The position numbers and the translations under genes are program-made. The notes under the pieces were generated by a model, which had not been told where the DNA came from, did not search any database, and saw only the letters and a program-made list of their open reading frames with translations. This document shows positions 52,316 through 61,263 of a stretch of 64,000 nucleotides of DNA, piece after piece. Every line of letters starts with the position of its first letter. The first letter of the stretch is position 1. Source of the DNA: Tildeniella nuda ZEHNDER 1965/U140 (lineage in GTDB: Bacteria > Cyanobacteriota > Cyanobacteriia > Leptolyngbyales > Leptolyngbyaceae); contig JAHHIG010000014.1 of the NCBI GenBank assembly GCA_019358895.1, positions 62,001 through 126,000 of the forward strand, read 5' to 3'.

Positions 52316-53842
52316 ATGGCAAGCAATTGGGCGATCGTCATTGGCATCAATCAATATCGATTTTTGCAACCGCTGAAGTATGCCAAGCGGGATGCTGAAG
52401 CCATGAACGGTTTCCTGACCGAAGAAGCCAAATTCGATCGCATCTTTTTGTTTACCGATGATTCTCCCCCCATTAGCGGCAAACCCACGGAACCGTTCCG
52501 GGCGAATCTGCTGCGGGTCTTGCGCCAAATCTTTGCAACGCCTTTTATGAAGGATGGCGACAACTTCTGGTTCTTTTTCAGTGGACATGGCATTCCCCAC
52601 AACGGACAGGATTATCTGATGCCGCTGGATGGCGACCCGGAGGATATAGAAAACACGGGCATTTCCACCAATACCATCACCAATTACCTGCGGGGTTGTG
52701 GAGCCGATAATGCGGTTATGATTCTGGATGCCTGTCGCAGTGGTGGCAAGAAAAGCGGGGAAGGCATTGGCAGACAAACGGAAGCAGAAGCCCGCCAAAC
52801 GGGAGTAATCAGTCTGTTCTCGTGTAGTCCCGACCAGTTTTCTTATGAACTGGAGGCAATAGCCCAGGGAGCCTTTACCTATGCCCTGCTTGAAGGACTG
52901 GGAATTCGTGGCAGATGTGCCACTGTGGAGCGGCTAAATCAGTATCTTGAACATCGAGTTCCTGAACTGATCAGTCACCATATGCAGAGGGTGAGGCAAA
53001 CTCCTTATACGATCGTAGAACCACTCAATCGATCGCACTTGATCTTGATGCCGCAACACGCCAGCCTTACCGATATTGCAACTCTGAAAAATGATGCCTA
53101 TCGTGCTGAGAGAAACCTAGAGTGGGATCTAGCACAGCAACTATGGATTAGGGTATTAGCAGCAGCTTCCGGGCAGGATATAGAGGCGACCGAAGCCTTG
53201 CAAAATCTGGGAATTCAGCGTCACACCAGAACGGCTCCCCCTCAACCTGAACCGCCCCAAACTAAATCTCGTTCATTAACTCGACGGCAAGTTCTCAAGT
53301 GGGCAATTGCAGCAGGCGTGGGAGTGGTGGGAGTGAGAGTTGTTAGCCAACAAATCAATGTCGATTACTCTAAGCTAGAGGGATTTCTGAAAGCCGCGAA
53401 ATGGAAAGCGGCTGACCTGGAGACTGCTAACTTGATGTTGAAAGCGGCAAATCGAGAAAAGGGCCGTTTTCTTGACGAAGACAGTACCAAGAATTTTCCC
53501 TGTGACGTTCTAAGTAAGATAGATCGCCTATGGGTAGATAACAGCAGTGGCAAATTTGGATTCAGTGTGCAAAAAAAGATCTACGTCGAAAACTGTGGCG
53601 GCAAACCCGATGGATATTATGATGAGAAGGCTTGGCAATGCCTTAGCGATCGAGTGGGTTGGCGTGTGAACAACGAATGGATAGTATACCGTGAGGTAAC
53701 TTTTAGTACCCAAGCTCCAAGGGGACATCTCCCTTGGCAAGGGAGTGGAGAAAGCCCTTGGAGTAGATCGAGCTTTTTTGATAGTGGAGGTGGTTGGGAA
53801 GTCTCCTCTCTCATGCAGAAACTTGTAAGCTGTAGCATTTAA
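52316..53842 (+). CDS. Caspase-GUN4 fusion protein
   Basis: A 508-residue protein. The N-terminal peptidase C14 domain has WAIVIGINQYRFLQPLKYAK, FWFFFSGHGIPHNGQDYLMP (His91) and AVMILDACRSGGKKSG (Cys140), so the dyad is complete. A helical linker (ERNLEWDLAQQLWIRVLAAA) and one membrane segment at about 325-345 (LKWAIAAGVGVVGVRVV) follow. The C-terminal 155 residues form a GUN4 domain (YSKLEGFLKAAKWKAADLET, FPCDVLSKIDRLWVDNSSGK, FGFSVQKKIYVE, FSTQAPRGHLPWQ). GUN4 binds porphyrins in chlorophyll synthesis; here it may sense a tetrapyrrole or membrane signal. It is encoded with the Pepco-like gene as a two-gene unit. Confidence 0.9.
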   Translation: MASNWAIVIGINQYRFLQPLKYAKRDAEAMNGFLTEEAKFDRIFLFTDDSPPISGKPTEPFRANLLRVLRQIFATPFMKDGDNFWFFFSGHGIPHNGQDYLMPLDGDPEDIENTGISTNTITNYLRGCGADNAVMILDACRSGGKKSGEGIGRQTEAEARQTGVISLFSCSPDQFSYELEAIAQGAFTYALLEGLGIRGRCATVERLNQYLEHRVPELISHHMQRVRQTPYTIVEPLNRSHLILMPQHASLTDIATLKNDAYRAERNLEWDLAQQLWIRVLAAASGQDIEATEALQNLGIQRHTRTAPPQPEPPQTKSRSLTRRQVLKWAIAAGVGVVGVRVVSQQINVDYSKLEGFLKAAKWKAADLETANLMLKAANREKGRFLDEDSTKNFPCDVLSKIDRLWVDNSSGKFGFSVQKKIYVENCGGKPDGYYDEKAWQCLSDRVGWRVNNEWIVYREVTFSTQAPRGHLPWQGSGESPWSRSSFFDSGGGWEVSSLMQKLVSCSI

Positions 53843-54119
53843 CAGTTTCAGTGATTTCTAAAGATTTGTAATAGAAGCCTTTTCGGACAAATAATCAGTA
53901 TTCCAGCACTTCGTTACCTGCACCAGAGAGGTCTTACCCAATCAGGAAATTCTGCGATCGCTCTTTTAAGAGCAGCAAGCGATCGCCCCTCTCTGTAGGC
54001 TAGATTGAGTACCGTCAAGTTCTTGCCTGTAAATACATTGGATGAAGTGAAATTCAACTGCAATCGATCTCTGCACTCCTAAGCATCGGCAGCAATTTGC
54101 AGGCGATCACTAATTGCAC
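53843..54119. other. Convergent intergenic region with HIP1 pair and palindrome
   Basis: A 277-bp gap between convergent genes. A palindrome GCTCTTTTAAGAGC (53960-53973) is flanked by two HIP1 octamers (GCGATCGC at 53954-53961 and 53979-53986). It could end transcription from either side, but no T-run follows. No gene is seen. Confidence 0.45.
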
Positions 54120-57100
54120 TCAGAGGATAGTTTGGAAATTGGAATGTCGAATTCGAGATGTAGCGCGTTGGGGCGATCGCTCCCTCCCCACCAACATTCT
54201 TTCCAACTCCCCTGCGTACTCTTCTGAAAGTGACACTGTTTCCTCACCTGTATGCAGATTTCCTCGACAAATCGTGCGCCTCGCTTCATTCCGAACAATA
54301 AAGTCACCTGTGGGTTGAACGTAGGCAGTCCATTTGTCACCCACCTTAAACTGAGCAATTTCAGAATTATCTGACCGGCGCTGTTCATAGGTTGTGGCTA
54401 CGGCTGTCACCAGTCCTGAAAACATCTCCTTACGCCATTGATCTCTATCCAGTTCAAAACTTTGAACAGCTTCCGCACCAGGGAGGACTGGCTCAGGCAG
54501 TTGAATGGAATCAGGGTTCAACTTCAGCACCACGCTGGAACCTTCAGGACGTAGATTAGCTTCAAAAGAACTCCCGATCGGTAGCTTAGGGGTATCCGGT
54601 GAGAACGTTCCCAGGTTCTTGTCGTCGATCTGGACAATCGGGGTGCCGTTATAACGGTAGTACTCTGGATGCGATTCCGGCAGTTCAAACTCCCCTACCT
54701 GAATGCTCACGGACTGATTGCGCCATTGCTTACTGGCAAAGTTTTCCTCGGCAAAGTCATTGTGGCGGATACCCAAAACCTTGATTTCATCGAACTGAAA
54801 TGCCTGAAGCTGCTGACAGACTTCCTCAGTCAACAGGTTGTATGCCAGCGCCCCCACGCCTGAATCCTGCCGAGATTCCGCCCAGGTATGATCAGCGGGA
54901 GGAATAATCCGCAAATCATCGGGCACACGAAGCGTATCCAACTCATTGACGTTCTGACCGAACTTAGCTTCTAGCTTTTCAACCAAACGGGGCGGCAGAT
55001 CTTTGAGCGCAAACTCAATCATCGGTAGCTGCGGATGAATCATCGCATCAAATTGAATACCTTTTTGCTCTAAGGTTTCCTTCCACCGAATCGCATCTGC
55101 CCCAAACGGTACACTCAACACATAAGCATCTCTGGGTAGCGCTTCACTGGGTACTTCATAGCCATGCTGAAGGGCAAAGGTGATAGCCATTTGCTCTGCC
55201 AATGCCAGACAATCCCGACGATGCCGATCCATTTCCGGGCGCGTGTGCTGGGTATACCAGAGTGCAGCGGCTCCCTCAAACCGTTCCTCTGGGGTCGGAA
55301 ACAACTCATTAATTTCAGCACGATAGCTGTCGTAAAGCTTGCCCAATTCCTCATTGAAAGCATCCCGATCTTCCCCAACCCGCTCCTGAATTTCATCCCT
55401 GGCTTGCTGGAACCGGGTCTTCAGTTCCTCTGCCCACTCCAACGCATCCACAGACAAATCATCTTTCGGAAATAAATAGCGGAACTCGTGGCGATCACGG
55501 CTCCGAATGCGGGTCGGCTCCCACAAAGGGTTGACGACTTCTCTAGCAAGCACATTGATCGAGCCAGGAGCATCGGCAGGCATCGCAAAACTCCGATAAA
55601 GGCGATCGTCCTTCTTAAAGTCAAAAAAGTGGTTGGGATGAGATTCTGACCAGCGTTTTGCATCCGAAAGCAGATTCTCCCCTTCGATCTCCTTGATATC
55701 CTCCAACCGTTCTGCACTTTTGGGTGAATCGACCTCGACCTGAAGTGCTTGAAACAGACGGTTAAGCAGTTTGCGCTGACGGCGCTCAAACCGCTCGACA
55801 TTCTCCCCTTCCCCCGGCATCGACGATTGCACCCGCCCAATGTTGGTTGCCACCAAACCTACCTTGTTCTGATTCGCTGCCGCCGCAATCTGAGCCAAAT
55901 TCTGATACTTTGAGCCACCATCATCAGTGACAACTTCGCTGTAAGCCAGCTTGGGGCGTTGCTTCACGGCTTCAAACCGTCCTGGCTCGCCCGCTCGCAG
56001 CGTTTCCTTGGCAAGGTTAGGCAACTGGCTAGCAGGACTAACCATGAGTTGATCGCCATCGAAGTCTGCCTGATGATATTCCTCCGCATCTTTGGGGTTA
56101 ATCCAAATGACATTGCGAGTTTTCTTCAGCTCCAGGTCATGGCTGTTGTGGTAGAGGCGAATATTGTCTGAGTTAACGATCGGGTAGCGGGTCAGAATCA
56201 CATCTCCTTCCGGCAGATGAGGCACACAAACCGTGCCACGCGGTAAGTCATCTGATGGCATCGCCATACCAGAACTATGGCTGTAACCGCTCTTAATCGC
56301 TAAATCTCGCCATCTACCTGCCGCATAATCCGTTGCAAACTTCCGAAACTTGGGAGTTTCAACCAATTGCCCATATTTGTCGCTTCGCAGCAGTGAAATC
56401 CAGCGAGATTCTTGCACCTGACTGTTGGCATTACCATCCTCATCCTCAAATTCTTCTTCTGAACGCTCCTGTCGCCGTTGTTGTTCCTTGTCGTATTCCT
56501 GCACGATGTATCGTGCCAGTGCTAAAGGATGCCGCTGTAAATCTGCTAAGACTCTGGCTTTTTCCTCCGTCGGCTGCTTCAAATCCTGCCGCACTGCATC
56601 CTCGGAATACCAGATAGTAAATTGCCAGCTATTGTCGTAACTGGTGGCTCTAGCATTGCCCCGGTTGCCCATGGCGGCTCGCGGAAACTCATAATCTCCA
56701 CACGGAACCAGCTCGTCCAATCGGGCTTTTTTTATCCCCTTAATCGACGATCGATCCATGATAATGTCATAGCCCTCTGCCTCAGTCAGTCGGGCATCGG
56801 GCAGCAGCGTTCCTTTAGAGAAGAAGCTGACGCGAGGGCAGCTTTGCTCGCTTCCTTCTGCCCACTGCTTCCTCCAGGCAAACCGAAATTGAAACGGACA
56901 GTTCTGCTCACCCCCCAGTTGACGAGCCAACTGCGGTGAAATCTTACCGTGACAATCGCCGGTTTTGTATTGGGAATACTCCGGGTCATTAAAATCCACA
57001 ATCTTGACCCGCAGGTTCTCCAACGTGTCAGACCCTTTGTAGCAATTACTCACTAATAGAGAACCATACCGACAGGCAGTATCCGGCTCTGTCGCAAATA

Positions 57101-57407
57101 AGCGCCGGATCTTCTTACGCAAGTCGTCATCCGCAAAGTAGTAACTGTTGCCAGAACTAAATGTGAGTTGCCGCGAAGTGCCATCGGCAAAATTGCGCGC
57201 CCGCAGATGATTTGCATTAGGATTACGATTGTCAATTTTTACGAGCAGCAGCGATTGCAACTCCTCTGGCTCAAACATCTGTTCCAGCAAAGAGTTTTTA
57301 ATAATCTCCGGCTCCGACAAATACCGTCCCTTCCCGTTGTTGTGCGACCCATCAAAAATCGGGATGCTGAGACCGGAACCCTCAATGACCCGCGTGGTCA
57401 GCTCCAT
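54120..57407 (-). CDS. Putative two-barrel RNA polymerase-like protein (DFDGD)
   Basis: A 1095-residue protein with the catalytic signature YHQADFDGDQLMVSP (Asp448, Asp450, Asp452), which matches RNA polymerase beta-prime (NADFDGDQ) and the Asp loop of QDE-1/YonO-type single-chain polymerases. Earlier in the chain are motifs like those of the first double-psi barrel: TGDCHGKISPQLARQLGG (Lys155), PRVSFFSKGTLLPD (Lys198) and IMDRSSIKGIKKARL (Lys223). The order (G-K-I-S, K-G-T-L, R-S-S-x-K, DFDGD) is that of eukaryotic RNA-dependent RNA polymerases. A coiled-coil helical part follows, then a C-terminal domain (FKVGDKWTAYVQPTGDFIVR). Size suits a complete enzyme. It is alone on its strand, downstream of caspase-GUN4. 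Activity and template are unknown. Confidence 0.72.
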   Translation of the reverse strand: MELTTRVIEGSGLSIPIFDGSHNNGKGRYLSEPEIIKNSLLEQMFEPEELQSLLLVKIDNRNPNANHLRARNFADGTSRQLTFSSGNSYYFADDDLRKKIRRLFATEPDTACRYGSLLVSNCYKGSDTLENLRVKIVDFNDPEYSQYKTGDCHGKISPQLARQLGGEQNCPFQFRFAWRKQWAEGSEQSCPRVSFFSKGTLLPDARLTEAEGYDIIMDRSSIKGIKKARLDELVPCGDYEFPRAAMGNRGNARATSYDNSWQFTIWYSEDAVRQDLKQPTEEKARVLADLQRHPLALARYIVQEYDKEQQRRQERSEEEFEDEDGNANSQVQESRWISLLRSDKYGQLVETPKFRKFATDYAAGRWRDLAIKSGYSHSSGMAMPSDDLPRGTVCVPHLPEGDVILTRYPIVNSDNIRLYHNSHDLELKKTRNVIWINPKDAEEYHQADFDGDQLMVSPASQLPNLAKETLRAGEPGRFEAVKQRPKLAYSEVVTDDGGSKYQNLAQIAAAANQNKVGLVATNIGRVQSSMPGEGENVERFERRQRKLLNRLFQALQVEVDSPKSAERLEDIKEIEGENLLSDAKRWSESHPNHFFDFKKDDRLYRSFAMPADAPGSINVLAREVVNPLWEPTRIRSRDRHEFRYLFPKDDLSVDALEWAEELKTRFQQARDEIQERVGEDRDAFNEELGKLYDSYRAEINELFPTPEERFEGAAALWYTQHTRPEMDRHRRDCLALAEQMAITFALQHGYEVPSEALPRDAYVLSVPFGADAIRWKETLEQKGIQFDAMIHPQLPMIEFALKDLPPRLVEKLEAKFGQNVNELDTLRVPDDLRIIPPADHTWAESRQDSGVGALAYNLLTEEVCQQLQAFQFDEIKVLGIRHNDFAEENFASKQWRNQSVSIQVGEFELPESHPEYYRYNGTPIVQIDDKNLGTFSPDTPKLPIGSSFEANLRPEGSSVVLKLNPDSIQLPEPVLPGAEAVQSFELDRDQWRKEMFSGLVTAVATTYEQRRSDNSEIAQFKVGDKWTAYVQPTGDFIVRNEARRTICRGNLHTGEETVSLSEEYAGELERMLVGRERSPQRATSRIRHSNFQTIL

Positions 57408-57543
57408 TACCTACGGTTCATGATATAAACGTACTATCATCTAACTTAGAAAGCGTTAGACTGTTTTTTGACCTTTACACAAAGCAGCCATGGCAAAATC
57501 AGCCAGGTGGCTATTCTTGAATTGAACAGCGAGGAGGATAACA

Positions 57544-57870
57544 ATGCCGTGGCACATTAAACGTCTGGAGAACGGTTTGCTGGTGCAGGCATACGATCAG
57601 GAACCCGATGATGAAAGCGAAGAACTCCTGACCCCAGATGACAGAACTCAAGATGAATGTCACCCGCGCTTTGCCCATCTGAAACCTGGCGAAAGTATGG
57701 TGCTACCTGATGAACCAAGAACCACGACTTCTAGTTCCTGGTATCCCAGCCAGTATGAGGATCTGGGCGATTTTTTAAACGGTGATCCAGGGGCGATCGA
57801 TAAGTTAGATAGCGGTAGCGGCTCTCGTCGCTACAACTGGCGCTATTACGAACCTGACGAATCTCTATGA
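57544..57870 (+). CDS. Small unknown acidic protein
   Basis: A 108-residue protein with a strong ribosome-binding site (GAGGAGGATAACA before the ATG). The sequence (MPWHIKRLENGLLVQAYDQE ... EPDDESEELLTPDD) is acidic and polar, with a Tyr-rich end (RRYNWRYYEPDESL). No domain was recognised. It is 28 bp before the Rpn-family gene and probably co-transcribed with it. Confidence 0.6.
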   Translation: MPWHIKRLENGLLVQAYDQEPDDESEELLTPDDRTQDECHPRFAHLKPGESMVLPDEPRTTTSSSWYPSQYEDLGDFLNGDPGAIDKLDSGSGSRRYNWRYYEPDESL

Positions 57871-57898
57871 TTACAGGTAATACACGGGTTAACGTTGC

Positions 57899-58861
57899 AT
57901 GAGCGATGAACCAAGCATTCAATCTACCAATCCATCTGAACCACAAGCCAGTTTTGATGACCCTTGGAAAGAAGGGCTAGAGCTTTATTTTGAGCCATTC
58001 TTAGCATTTTTCTTCCCAGTCGTGCATGAACTGATTGATTGGAACCGAAGCTATGAGTCGCTAGAGCAAGAATTTCAGCAGTTTGTTAAAGACAGCGAAC
58101 TGGGAAAACGATTCACCGACAAGCTGTTCAAAGTTTGGCAACAGGATGGCGAAGAAACCTGGATACTCGTACATATAGAAGTCCAATCTCAGGAGGACTC
58201 TGGCTTCGCAGAGAGAATGTTCGTGTATAATTATCGCTGCTTTGATCGCTATCGTAAACCTGTGATCAGCCTTGCTGTTTTGGGCGATGAGCGTCCAAAC
58301 TGGCGACCCTCTTCTTACGGTTACGATCTGGGTGGGTGCCGAGTTGGAATTGAATTTCCGATCGCCAAGCTCATTGACTATGAAGCCCACTGGGAAGAAC
58401 TGGATCAGAGCCGAAACCCATTTGTTGTTGTGGTCATGGCTCATTTAAAGACAAAAGCCACGACAGGTCAGCCCCAGCAACGTAAGCAGTGGAAGTGGAC
58501 ACTCGTTCTCAAGCTATTCGAGCAAGGTTATAGTGAAAGTGATGCGGTGGAGCTATTCAGATTGGTTAGCTGGATGATGACACTGCCTGATAGCCTAGAG
58601 CGGGAATTTCTAGCAGAGCTGCGACAGTACCAGGAGGAACGGCAAATGCCCTACGTTACTAGCATCGAACGTCTAATTAAGGAGGAAGGACAACGCGAGA
58701 TTATTGAGAATATTCTCAAAGTCCGTTTTGGCGCTTTAGATGAGCAGTTAGCGTCGATTGTTGCCCACTTATTGACTTTATCGCCTGAGGAGTACACGCG
58801 GCTCTTGCTGGAACTATCCCGTGAAGATCTCCTAGCACGATTTGCTCAGATAGAATCCTAA
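57899..58861 (+). CDS. Rpn family recombination-promoting nuclease
   Basis: A 320-residue protein of the Rpn / PD-(D/E)XK transposase-like family. Core motifs are ELIDWNRSYESLEQEFQQFV, TDKLFKVWQQDGEETWILVH and VHIEVQSQEDSGFAERMFVY (the E-x-Q catalytic strand, ILVHIEVQ). The C-terminal part (VEQ-type helices, LSPEEYTRLLLELSREDLLA) is like the DUF4351 region of cyanobacterial members. Rpn nucleases have Ca-dependent DNA endonuclease activity in characterised members. No terminal repeats were found, so it is not treated as an insertion sequence. Confidence 0.85.
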   Translation: MSDEPSIQSTNPSEPQASFDDPWKEGLELYFEPFLAFFFPVVHELIDWNRSYESLEQEFQQFVKDSELGKRFTDKLFKVWQQDGEETWILVHIEVQSQEDSGFAERMFVYNYRCFDRYRKPVISLAVLGDERPNWRPSSYGYDLGGCRVGIEFPIAKLIDYEAHWEELDQSRNPFVVVVMAHLKTKATTGQPQQRKQWKWTLVLKLFEQGYSESDAVELFRLVSWMMTLPDSLEREFLAELRQYQEERQMPYVTSIERLIKEEGQREIIENILKVRFGALDEQLASIVAHLLTLSPEEYTRLLLELSREDLLARFAQIES

Positions 58862-58944
58862 TAGTACAAGCTGACGAGAGTAGGAAACTCAGACAAGATC
58901 AGTGAAATGGGTAGTCGAATCCAGAGAAATAATTTAAAGAATTA

Positions 58945-59733
58945 ATGGAATACAAGAAATCATCAGTGATAGAAGACCTCCAAAAGCACTTAGAATGCAT
59001 CGATGAAATCTCTACAAAAGGTATTCTTTCGCATGAGTTTAAGATTTGGCATGACAAAATCCTTACCATTCTTGAAGAAATCTTTGGACTTAACTCCGTT
59101 TATGTCCAAAGATTTAAAGATGTAAGCTATTTGCCTCAGAACGAACATTCAAGAACTCCTGAGCTAATAAAAATAAAAGCCTTTGAATCCGGCTTAAAGC
59201 GAGCAGAATCTTTAATTTTAGATTGCATTAGAGTAATCAACAATAATTACTATGCACTAAATTATTCACAACAAAGTGCCATCGAGTTTATCGAAAATTT
59301 ATGCAACCGTTTTCCTCGGATAGCCAAGCAACTTTGCACAGAATATAGAGGAAGAAAAATACGCAGTATTGAAGATGAATACGATGTTCAACATCTTTTT
59401 CATACATTGCTACTTACAAGATTTGATGACATAAGACCTGAAGATGTCAACCCTAGCTACGCAGGAGCAACATCTAGGGTTGACTTTCTACTTAAGCAAG
59501 CAAAGGTAGTTGTCGAAGTTAAAAAAACCAGGGAAAAGTTAAAGGATAAGGAGGTTGGCGAACAACTTATCATTGATATGAAGAGGTATTCTCAGAATCA
59601 AGACTGTAAAACTTTGATTTGTTTTGTGTACGATCCAGATCAACTAATTTTAAATCCAAGTGGACTGGAATGTGATTTAAGTGGAAATCATGACGAACTT
59701 GAAGTCAAAGTTATAATCTCCCCAAAGAATTAA
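58945..59733 (+). CDS. PD-(D/E)XK nuclease of an ATPase-paired module
   Basis: A 262-residue protein. The N-terminal half is helical (KIWHDKILTILEEIFGLNSV, SGLKRAESLILDCIRVINNN). The C-terminal half is a nuclease domain of the DpnII/MboI-like type: DEYDVQHLFHTLLLTRFDDI, PSYAGATSRVDFLLKQAKVV (Asp180) and VVVEVKKTREKL (Glu191, Lys193), then KTLICFVYDPDQL. It precedes an ORC/Cdc6-like ATPase by 23 bp. The pair is markedly AT-richer than its neighbours and lacks HIP1 sites, consistent with recent transfer. A defence role is likely but inferred. Confidence 0.82.
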   Translation: MEYKKSSVIEDLQKHLECIDEISTKGILSHEFKIWHDKILTILEEIFGLNSVYVQRFKDVSYLPQNEHSRTPELIKIKAFESGLKRAESLILDCIRVINNNYYALNYSQQSAIEFIENLCNRFPRIAKQLCTEYRGRKIRSIEDEYDVQHLFHTLLLTRFDDIRPEDVNPSYAGATSRVDFLLKQAKVVVEVKKTREKLKDKEVGEQLIIDMKRYSQNQDCKTLICFVYDPDQLILNPSGLECDLSGNHDELEVKVIISPKN

Positions 59734-59756
59734 ACTGAATTATAGAACACTAAATT

Positions 59757-61241
59757 ATGGCAAGCCCTACATCGCTAAATCTTGCGTTCATGAAAATGCA
59801 ACGCCGAGCTGAGATGAATGACCGAAGCAAACTAGTTTCGACGTTTGTTGACGCAGGTTCCTTGTTTACTTTGCTTTCTTCACTGGATCACCAAGTAATC
59901 TATGGACGTAGAGGTACAGGAAAAACACATGCTTTTTTATACCTTGCGGAAACTGTAGCTAAGCGGGGAGATATCCCTATTTATATAGATATGCGAAACA
60001 TTGGCTCTAGTGGAGGGATATATACAGATCCCCACTTATCACTTGCTGAACGCGCAACTAGACTTTTACTAGATACACTTTCAACATTTTCTGATAGGCT
60101 CTATGAATTTGTATTAGAAAATGAAGAATTACTTAAAAATACCAGCTTAGAACGAAGTATTGATGAACTTGCAAATAATATTTCAAATGTAAGTGTTGTC
60201 GAGCATCCAAACGGTGATAGAGATCCTCAAAGTTCATCTAATAAACAACATACTGTTCGCTTTGGCTCCATTGGGCAATCATTGAGAAATCTTATACGTA
60301 GTATATCACCAAGAAAAGTTTGGTTCTTATTAGATGAGTGGAGCAGTGTTCCACTAGAGTTACAGCCTTACCTAGGAGATTTCATTCGAAGATCAATGTT
60401 TTCTATTCAAGGAATTGTCGTAAAAATTGCTGCTATTGAGCAAAGAACGCGTTTTCAATTGCCTTTTAGCGAAGGTAATTATGTTGGTATTGAAGTTGGA
60501 GCCGATATAGCTGTTGATATTAATCTAGATGACTTTATGGTTTTTGATAATGATGCTGAAAGAGCAAATATCTTTTTCAAAGAATTAATATATAAACATT
60601 ATCAAGCAATGGATGACTCTGATTTACCTGATAGTCCAAAATCATCTGAATCCCTTACTAAGGAAGCATTTACTCAAATTAATGTTTTTACAGAATTCGT
60701 TAGAGCTTCCGAGGGCGTACCAAGAGATTCTATCAACATCATTATGTTAGCAGCTAAAAAAGCTGATGGTGACAAAATTACGATGAATGATGTCCGAGTT
60801 GCTGCTAGTCAGTGGTATAACCGTGATAAAGGCTCAACTGTTGAATCAAATCCTGAAGCTAGCGAACTGTTACATTGGATTATCGCTGAAGTTATTGGTA
60901 ATAGAAAAGCACGAGCATTCTTGTTGAGAAAAGATGCAAGAAGCGAATTGATAGATCGACTTTTCGATTCAAGAGTTCTCCATGTTCTGAAACGAAATGT
61001 ATCATCTAATGAAGAGCCTGGAGTAAGATACGATGTATACAAGTTAGACTACGGATGTTATGTCGATTTGATAAATACGCAGAAATCTCCTTTAGGCTTA
61101 CTTCCTAATAATGAGGATGAAATAGATCAAACTTATGTTGAAGTTCCATCTGATGATTATCGTGCTATTCGTCGTGCAGTTTTGGACTTAAAAAGATTTG
61201 AGGAAAGAACAATTCAACTGCCCTTTAAAGAATCTATGTGA
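59757..61241 (+). CDS. ORC/Cdc6-like AAA ATPase
   Basis: A 494-residue P-loop ATPase. Walker A is VIYGRRGTGKTHAFLYL (Lys near 55), Walker B VWFLLDEWSSVPLELQ (near 193), with a sensor-like VKIAAIEQRTRFQLP. C-terminal helical and winged-helix-like parts (LTKEAFTQINVFTEFVRASE, LIDRLFDSRVLHVLKRNVSS) resemble ORC-Cdc6 family ATPases of bacterial defence loci, where ATPases sense and nucleases kill or degrade. It is paired with the nuclease gene before it; both are AT-rich. It converges with polA 22 bp downstream. Confidence 0.82.
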   Translation: MASPTSLNLAFMKMQRRAEMNDRSKLVSTFVDAGSLFTLLSSLDHQVIYGRRGTGKTHAFLYLAETVAKRGDIPIYIDMRNIGSSGGIYTDPHLSLAERATRLLLDTLSTFSDRLYEFVLENEELLKNTSLERSIDELANNISNVSVVEHPNGDRDPQSSSNKQHTVRFGSIGQSLRNLIRSISPRKVWFLLDEWSSVPLELQPYLGDFIRRSMFSIQGIVVKIAAIEQRTRFQLPFSEGNYVGIEVGADIAVDINLDDFMVFDNDAERANIFFKELIYKHYQAMDDSDLPDSPKSSESLTKEAFTQINVFTEFVRASEGVPRDSINIIMLAAKKADGDKITMNDVRVAASQWYNRDKGSTVESNPEASELLHWIIAEVIGNRKARAFLLRKDARSELIDRLFDSRVLHVLKRNVSSNEEPGVRYDVYKLDYGCYVDLINTQKSPLGLLPNNEDEIDQTYVEVPSDDYRAIRRAVLDLKRFEERTIQLPFKESM

Positions 61242-61263
61242 AAAGGCTAAAATTCCACAAGCT

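Noticed and set aside
52244-52798. Minus-strand open frame opposite the caspase-GUN4 gene
   Set aside because: The plus strand encodes an intact caspase with catalytic motifs; the reverse frame has no recognisable features.
57899-58861. The Rpn-type gene as a third insertion sequence
   Set aside because: No terminal inverted repeats or target duplication were found on either side.
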